DNA from: Apostichopus japonicus | Lineage: Eukaryota; Echinodermata; Holothuroidea; Aspidochirotida; Stichopodidae | DNA length: 64,000 bases | Direction of reading: 5' to 3' | Assembly: GCF_037975245.1 (NCBI RefSeq) | Contig: NC_092567.1 | Coordinates: 537,501-601,500, forward strand | In this document: piece by piece, positions 11,801-20,592 of the stretch | Layout of the letters: each line of letters starts with the position of its first letter | How positions within the stretch are numbered: position 1 is the first letter of the stretch | Made by a program: the position numbers and the translations under genes | Notes under the pieces: model-generated | Database searches by the model: none | What the model saw: only the letters and a program-made list of their open reading frames with translations | Told to the model about the DNA's origin: nothing

Positions 11801-14800
11801 TGACATCTTAAATTACTTATAGAATGTTATTGTGAAGATTATCTGTGACATCTTTGTTATGTCATCACATTTTACGTGTCACATAATCAACTATGTAAAC
11901 CTAACAGTATCTATTAGTTAGTTGGTTGTATAGTAATTATAATGCACTTTAAGAATGCAGAATAATTCTGTTACCATTTAAGGTGTCAAATATCGAAATT
12001 ATATTGGTATTTTAATGCGTGTGTGTCAATTTCTTATCTTCTTTCAAAAAGGTCATAATAGATCTTAAACATAAAAGCTTTAAAGGCTTAAAGAGAGTTA
12101 TATGGAAAATAATGTAGGCTAAGCAAGCTATTTCTATGTGAGAATGTGGTATATCAATTATATCAAATATGGAAATTATTGTAGGATAGGCTAGGTAATT
12201 GTACTATGATAGTGTGATAGGTCTAGAATAACTGTCAATGTTCATTTTGTTGTATACTTTCCAATTCAGTATATTCAATGGCATAATAATTGACATGCTG
12301 CCTTGTATATAGCTGACATTGTAAGTTGTTCATGGTTATTCGGTTTATGTCAGTAACAAATTCATTTGTGAAGCAATACTAGTAATATCATGAGGAAAGG
12401 TAATGTCGTATTGAGAGATATCTGATTTGACAATTTCAAAAGCTGCTTTGTTTATATTTATAGTGTTACTATCATTCTTTCTCCTTTTCCTACATCTTCA
12501 TTCAGAGCTGTGATTGAGGAAAATGCATATGCAAGAATGAAGAAAGTTGTTCGTTGGTATCTTTCAGGATTCTACAAGAAACCAAAGGTACAAATGTTAA
12601 CAGTCATTAGAACTGACACGTCATTAAAGATACAAGCATTATTTTGAGATATATATCAATTAGCATGCTTTGAAGTCTCCAATAAAGAACAACAGAAATT
12701 TTGCTTGTGAATTGTATATTTATTCAAGGAGAAAAAGAATGAATTCAAATTAATTTAGACATTCTTAACAACTGTTGGACTAATGATAATAACATTATCA
12801 GTGATAAATGTAATATCAAGGATTCTAGAATCATTCTTGTTAATTGCTTCTTTCTTTTCTCAAAACTATTTAAGATAAATACAGCTTGGAATAAAATTAA
12901 TGTTCTACACCAAGAATCCTGCATATTTTATCATGATTGAAATTAACAACTGTTTTTTATCCCATTGTTACAATAAGAGTCTCTGGCTTACACTAATTTA
13001 CAATAACTTCCTTAACTTTTTGTAGGGATTGAAGAAACCGTACAATCCAATCATCGGTGAGACTTTCAGGTGCATGTGGCTACATCCAAAGACAAATAGC
13101 CAGACATTCTACATATCTGAACAGGTCAGTCTATAAGTTAAGAATATCAGGACCCTCCCATCCCCCTCCCCCACCCCCCACACACCCCCATCCTTCTCTG
13201 TTCTCTCCTCTTGCCTCAAGGTCTCCTACAACAGTCCTATTATTTGTGAAACTTGCAGTGTCTTTATACAATGACAAAGAGCTGCACATAGCAGAGCAGG
13301 TTATTGTATTAGTTAAGAATAGAAATTCCCCTCCCCGTTCCAGTCCCTGCCCCCTCCCCACCCCCCTTCCTCTTCCTGGCTTCAAACTCCCACAGTAGCT
13401 TACACCAGTCTGTCTCCTTTCATCACCTCAGCATTTTTGGATTAGTTTTGTTTCATGTTTATTGATGATACTTAAAACCGGCCAGGAAAATAATCTGTTG
13501 GTCTAGAGCTCTTTGTAAGACATAACCTAAGGAGATGAAACAGTACTCTAACTTCAAACTATAAACAATATAAGATGAGAAGCTTAGGCCATGAATAATC
13601 AGTTATGCATGGAATTGCACCTGACAGGTAAAATCCTTGCCAATGTGAGGGAAGATGAAATTGGAGATTAGTGTCTATGACTGCTTTCTTGTTCTATTTG
13701 GAAAAACAGTACTCAAATCTGTGACTGTTTCCTTCAATATATACTGACTATGTAGCTGTTGTATATTATAGAGAAATATGTTCTACATAGTAAATGTACA
13801 GATGTGTACTGTGGGGACACTGAAAGGTCTATAAATTGTATTCTTAAAGTTTCTCCAATTAATTTCTTCTTTGTTTCTCATTTCCCTGTGTTCTTTTTGG
13901 CATTCTGGAGGCTCAGGAGTTTGTTTAGTATTGTTGTGTGTGTGTGTGGATGTCATGAGTTTGTTTTTTCTATCTGACCAAGAACTTGAACAAAAGAATT
14001 CCAGGTCCTCGGTTGTGATTTCTAAAGAATCACCACGTCCTCGGAAGAATTCTATTGTATGGGGTATTGTTAAGGTTAGGGTACATGGATTTGAACAATG
14101 GAAAATACAATGGGGTCCTCAGTTGGAATGTAATACAAACATGTATGTCTGTGTGTATGGATAGTATTGTTTCGTTGGGGGATGTCATGTGTGTGTTTAT
14201 GGATGTGATACTTTCCCTTGATCTCCTGTTATTTCAGAGGCTACCTTGCATAGATCTTACATATCTGACTGACGTAATGACCTCACTACAATGTGAACAG
14301 TTCCTTTGGTAAAGATCAAGGGTTGTTTGGGTGTCATAAGCAGCTGCGTGTAATGATAACTGTTAATCTATCTGTTTTGGTGATCATCGTCTGTCCTACA
14401 GGTATCTCACCATCCTCCAGTGTCAGCGTTCTACGTCTCTAACCGTAAAGATGGCTACTCAATCAGTTGCAGTATTCTCGCCAAATCTAAGTTTTATGGC
14501 AACTCGGTCTCTGCGTTCATGGAAGGAGAGGGCAAGTTATCGTTCCTGAAGAGAGGAGAGGATTACTCGGTCAGCATGCCCTATGCAAACTGTAAAGGTA
14601 ATGTTGAACAAAGATAGATTCTCTCTATGTATGGAAGGATTAAAAGAGCAAGCCGTATGACAACCCCCCTCTCCCCCCCCCCTTCCCATTACCCTGGCTC
14701 AATTATGACATGGAGCTAGTAATGATAAAAAAAAAAGACATGGCATCAAACATGACTGTGTATAAGAACTGTTGAAACACCTTTAGGACAAAATTTGCTT

Positions 14801-17800
14801 CTGTGAAACTAAACATCTGTAAGTAAATGAACAACAGATGAATGGGATGTGAGAAAAGCAAAGAAATTCAGGGCTAGAATAAGATGGTACATCTGGGTTA
14901 CAACTAAGTAAGCTACCCAATCCTTAGTTGATTGTGATCCCTATATAGCTGTTACTCTGGGATGTTACAAACAATGGGAAAAAGCAAAGAAATTCAAGGC
15001 TAGAACAAGATTCAAACCAGGTACATCTGGGTTACAACCAAATGAGCTATCTAATCCTTAGTTGATGTTGATCCCTATATAGCTATTACTCTGGGATGTT
15101 ACAAACAATGGGAAAAAGCAAAGAAATTCAAGGCTAGAACAAGATTCAAACCAGGTACATCTGGGTTACAACCAAGTGAGCTATCCAATCCTTAGTTGAT
15201 GGTGATCCCTATATAGCCAGGTGGGGGGGGGGGGGGGGCGCCAGTGAAAAGCCGTAGTTTACCTTGCATAGCTTGTAAACAGGGATGACTCCACAGCTCA
15301 GTTGGTAGAGTGCTAGGCTTCTAACCCAGAGGTCATGAACTTCTGAGCCCATTTCCAAACTAAATTCCTGTAACATGGGTAGCTTCTTTCAACATGATGT
15401 ACAGCTAAAAATATTTCAAGAAGATAAGTGAACACGAAAAAGAAAAAGGAAGATATGGACAATTGCTGTAATTGCTTTTGTGTTGTGTTGGTCAAGTGTT
15501 TCAATTTCTATTTGAAAATGTTACTAACATCCTTCAACAGAGTAGGTCTTTAACTTGGCTATAAACCAAGTGTTCTTTCAAATAGTGATGAAAGTAAATT
15601 TACATGTAATTCATACCTATATATATATGTGTCTGGATTATGAAATGTAGAGAACCAAATTGGGTCATACTTGTTCCTTAACCTTCCTAAAACATTGGCA
15701 TCTTTGAGTTATTTATTTCACATATTGTGAAATCTGTGAGGTCTGAGGAAGTTTTTGCAGGTTTGTGAAATTTCCATTTTTAATTTTTTTTTTATATATC
15801 CATTTAGGTATCTTGTATGGAACCCTGACCATGGAATATGGAGGAAAGGTGTGTATAGAGTGTGCCAAGACAGGCTACAAGACTGATATGGAGTTTAAAT
15901 TAAAGGTGAGCATTCATTCATCCACTGGTTTCATAACAGCTTTCTTCTGTAGGATAAGGCCCTATGTAATTAGCTTTAAATTACACTTAACATTGGCTGA
16001 TGTAATTTTAACACAATACACTCAGAGCTTGTACATAGCTATGTATTCAGTAGCAACCCTGTTTTTGTTTGGATAGTTTAAAAAGTGAAAGGTTACCAGC
16101 TGCTTCAAGTTAGAAGATTTGACATTGATGATGGAAAGCTTGGTTTCACATCCTTTGGTGTTTTGGGGAAGTAGTCAGAATTAGTGCATAAAGTATTCTG
16201 GGGACTTGACATGATGCTCCCAGGGGTGATAATAAGATGATTGTGTGTGTGCCTGCAACACTTCTCACAGTCAATGAGCAAGCAAGCACTGGATAGGACT
16301 TTATGTTATGATAGGATATATGCAATGTCTATGACAGACATGATTCTAATTAGCTGATGTGTAATAGCTCTTAATCGTATAATCCAAGCAGAGACAGAGT
16401 GCCCATTAGCACTCGATGTTGCGAACACTTACAACAGTTTGAAAAGAGGGGTTACAATTTTTGGTAAAAGTATGAAACATTCAGTTTTTAATATTTTAAT
16501 ATCGTCTGTGCTCTTTTTTTTTGTCTTATCTCTCAGCCGTTCTTTGGTGGGATGTCAAACTGCGTGACTGGAAAGATTAAATTTGGAGAGAAAACCCTCG
16601 CAACTCTTGATGGCAGATGGGTAAGTCCCCCATCTTCTTATGTAAAATACAAAGAGAGAGCAATTAAATATCGGGAAACAACAACACGTTGTCCGACACT
16701 AAAGAGTTTGCTCGGCGATATTGTTGATGAACGTTGATGAAGAGCATTCACCTTTGTATCAACAGTGAACAGTTGATAGCACACTCAGGTACCTCCCCTC
16801 TCTGTTAAGAGCTTATAGCTGCTGCTACACCTCAGTAAATAAGCAGAGAAATATACTTGTTGATATCATAAGAAAATGGACATATCTCTCTAAATGCATT
16901 TATTTCTTGTCTTAATCTTAACAGGATGATCAAGTTTACATCAAAGAGAAAAATGCTGAGGTAAGTGTTACTATTTACCAACTTCAGTCATTGAATCTCT
17001 GTGCATATTGAAACACCTGATAAATTGACTTTTTTTAGTTTGGACTAATTATAACTGTCCTGTTTGGGTATATATGTATTTGTTGGTTTTTAACAATGCC
17101 GGATATTAATTGCTTCTTTGTTCCATTAAATCAATGTTATTTTGATCTATCTCTTATTGCAAAGGACAAAAACAAACTAAATGTAGCTTCTTGCATTGAT
17201 TTTGGTCCTTTTCAAGTACTGTTCAATACTGATATCATATAACATGTTCATTAGGACTTGTTCAGAATGTTGTAGTACTAACTACAGCACGGTTTGTCTT
17301 CATACTTGACCCCTGACCTCATGTTATCATCCATGATTGGTTTGTCTGTATTGGAAACATTGTGTTCTTTGCATGTACCAAGATGTTTACGAACCCAAGA
17401 AGTTCTTGAAAAGTTTCAAAAAAACATTAGCATGCAGTGTTGTTCCGCAACATGTTCCTGTCTGGGGCACGCAGACCTAGCCTACTTGTATATATATATT
17501 AGCATTGTGGATGAAGTTATTAGGTGGTTAGGCTGGTTAGCAGTGTATGACATCTTAGTGTGTGTTGACTGAGTACTCTCAGACCTAGCCTACTTGTATA
17601 TATATTAGAATTGTGGATGAAGTTATTAACTGGTTAGGCTGGTTAGCAGTGAGTGACATCTTAGTGTGTGTTGACTGAGTACTCTCAGACCTAGCCTATA
17701 TATATATTAGAATTGTGGATGAAGTTATTAAGTGGTTAGGCTGGTTAGCAGTGAGTGACATCTTAGTATACGTTGACTGAGTACTCTCAGACCTAGCCTA

Positions 17801-20502
17801 CTTGTATATATAAATTAGAATTGTGGATGAAGTTATTAACTGCTTAGGCTAGTTAGCAGTGAATAACATCTTAGTGTGCATTGACTGAGTACGCTCAGAC
17901 CTAGCCTACTTGTATATATATTAGAATTGTGGATGAAGTTATTAAGTGGTTAGGCTGGTTAGCAGTGAGTGACATCTTAGTGTGCATTGACTGAGTACTC
18001 TCAGACCTAGCCTACTTGTATATATATTAGAATTGTGGATGAAGTTATTAAGTGGTTAGGCTGGTTAGCAGTGAATGACATCTTAGTGTGTGTTGACTGA
18101 GTACTCTCAGACCTAGCCTACTTGTATATATATTAGAATTGTGGATGAAGTTATTAAGTGGTTAGGCTGGTTAGCAGTGAATCTTAGTATACGTTAACTG
18201 AGTACTCTCACTTGACAGTACAATAATTTATTTGAGTTAGATCTAATTGGAAAGAGACATAATTTATCACTTACTAGTGAAATGGGATTAGGAATGTTAA
18301 CTGGTTTTCTTACTTTCACTAGCATTCTGAGGTTTTTTGGGAGGTGACTCCTGCCATCCGTGGTTCAAGATTGACGAGATCCACAGTCACAATACAAGAG
18401 CAGGTTCCGATGGAATCAGAAAAGTAAGATAACATGTTCCTTTATTCTGCAAAAAAAGTGACTGTTAGTTGAAGGAGGCCACTGTCATTGCAATAGAGAA
18501 TAATTCACATTAAAGAAACATTCAGAATATAAAATCCCAACAATAAAGCTGTTTGCCCACTTTTTGAAGTGCTGAAATTAATAAAGAACATCGCTGTCTT
18601 TTCATCACACCTCAAAGATATTACCTTACGAGAGATGGAGAAAAATAACTTCAAAAACACAATATTGATTCTTGTATGGATTCACTTTTCATTGAATTCG
18701 CAGTAGATTATTATCAGGGGATTGCAAAGTTTGCTCAGGGGGGAATGAGGTCAGTATTGTGTATGCTTCTTTAAATCCTCCTGGATAACTTTTCACACTT
18801 AATGGAGGTTTAAATGCTGATCATAGTAGTCATATTTGAATTTGTCATTGATAACCTTTATTTCAGAGAGTTCCTTCACTCATTATGCACCTCCTTACCA
18901 TGTACTGTGTCATACATGAGGACTGTCTCACAAAGGCAGTATGTTGTGGTATCATCACACCTTACACTCTCTGTTGTATTTACAGGCTCTGGTCTAAGTG
19001 TACGGCAGCTCTTAAGAAGAACGATGTCCATGAAGCAACCAATGAGAAGTTTATCCTGGAGGAAGAACAGCGACGAGGTCACAAAGAGAGGAAACTCAAG
19101 AACGAAGAGTGGATCCCAAAACTCTTTGAGCTGGATCACGATGGCCAGTGGGTTTATATTCACAGAGAGTAAGTTAGTTTGTTATGAAGCTGTTTGAGCT
19201 GGATCACGATGGCCAGTGGGTTTATATTCACAGAGAGTAAGTTAGTTTGTTATGAAGCTGTTTGAGCTGGATCACGATGGCCAGTGGGTTTATATTCACA
19301 GAGAGTAAGTTAGTTTGTTTTGATGCTGTTTGAGCTGGATCACGATGGACAGTGGGTTTATATTCACAGAGAGTAAGTTAGTTTGTTATGATGCTGTTTG
19401 AGCTGGATCACGATGGCCAGTGGGTTTATATTCACAGAGAGTAAGTTAGTTTGTTATGAAGCTGATTGATAAAAAAGAAAAAGAAAACAAACCGAGCCAT
19501 CTCCACCTTAAGTCCATCCTCTTCTTAAACAGTCAGGAATACAACCATCATCTTTATGTCATCATGTCCACCCCTTCCACTCTCCTCTCACAGGGTTAAA
19601 ACACAACATTGGACAAGTTATTTGAGCACATCTGGTAGAACATATAATGTGGTTATGTATTATTAGTGATATGAAAGGCAACCAGATATTTCATTTTGTT
19701 GTATTTATATTTGCTGTAGTCCAAAAAATGACTAATTATGAGATGATAAGGCATTATTAAACAAAGGAAAACACTGAATTAAGGGTTAAAAAGCATATTG
19801 GACAAGCTAGTTGAATAAATCTGAAACATAAAAAGAGGTTTTGTAATATTTGACATGAAATGCAACATTGTTTTTGCAAGTTATATTTCTGTTTGTTTCT
19901 TTTCGTTTCCTGTTAAATTTAGCCACAGGCCATGGGATGCTTTAGAAGATATTGAAGAATATGAACATAATGGGATAATTAAGACCAGAACCAAGCATCC
20001 AACAGCACCAGTCAGGTCTATTAGTATTCACAGCTTATTACATAAGAACAGTCGTGCAGATCTGCAGGTCTCTAGCAAAGATCCAACCAGCAGCCAATCA
20101 AAGGGAACGCTTTCACAGAGGGCGGTGTTGCCAACCAGCAGTGGTGACAGTAACTGCTCAACTCCTGAACCAGGAGAGTTATCTGAAGTCTCAGAGAAAG
20201 GCGAGTTACTTCATTGAGAATTTATTCGTCACCGTGTTTGGTATAATGTACTATATTTAATATATGATCCTATATATAAACCTGTGGATGATCACTATAT
20301 ATAAACCTATGGATCACTATTTAAACTATTAATGGCAAATTAAATTCTTGTAAGCCTAGAAGTACAGGGTCATCTATAGTTATATAGATATATATATATA
20401 TATATATATATAGATATAGATAGATATATATAGATATATATATGTATATTATAAATAGAAAATTAAATTCTTGTATTCCTAGTAGTACAGTGTCATATAT
20501 AG

Positions 20503-20592
<90 letters not shown>

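Noticed and set aside
13057-13398. Pro-rich 113-residue open frame
   Set aside because: Runs from an exon in the wrong frame into a C-rich intron tract. Only the LHIAEQ segment is of interest, as a possible duplicated exon end.
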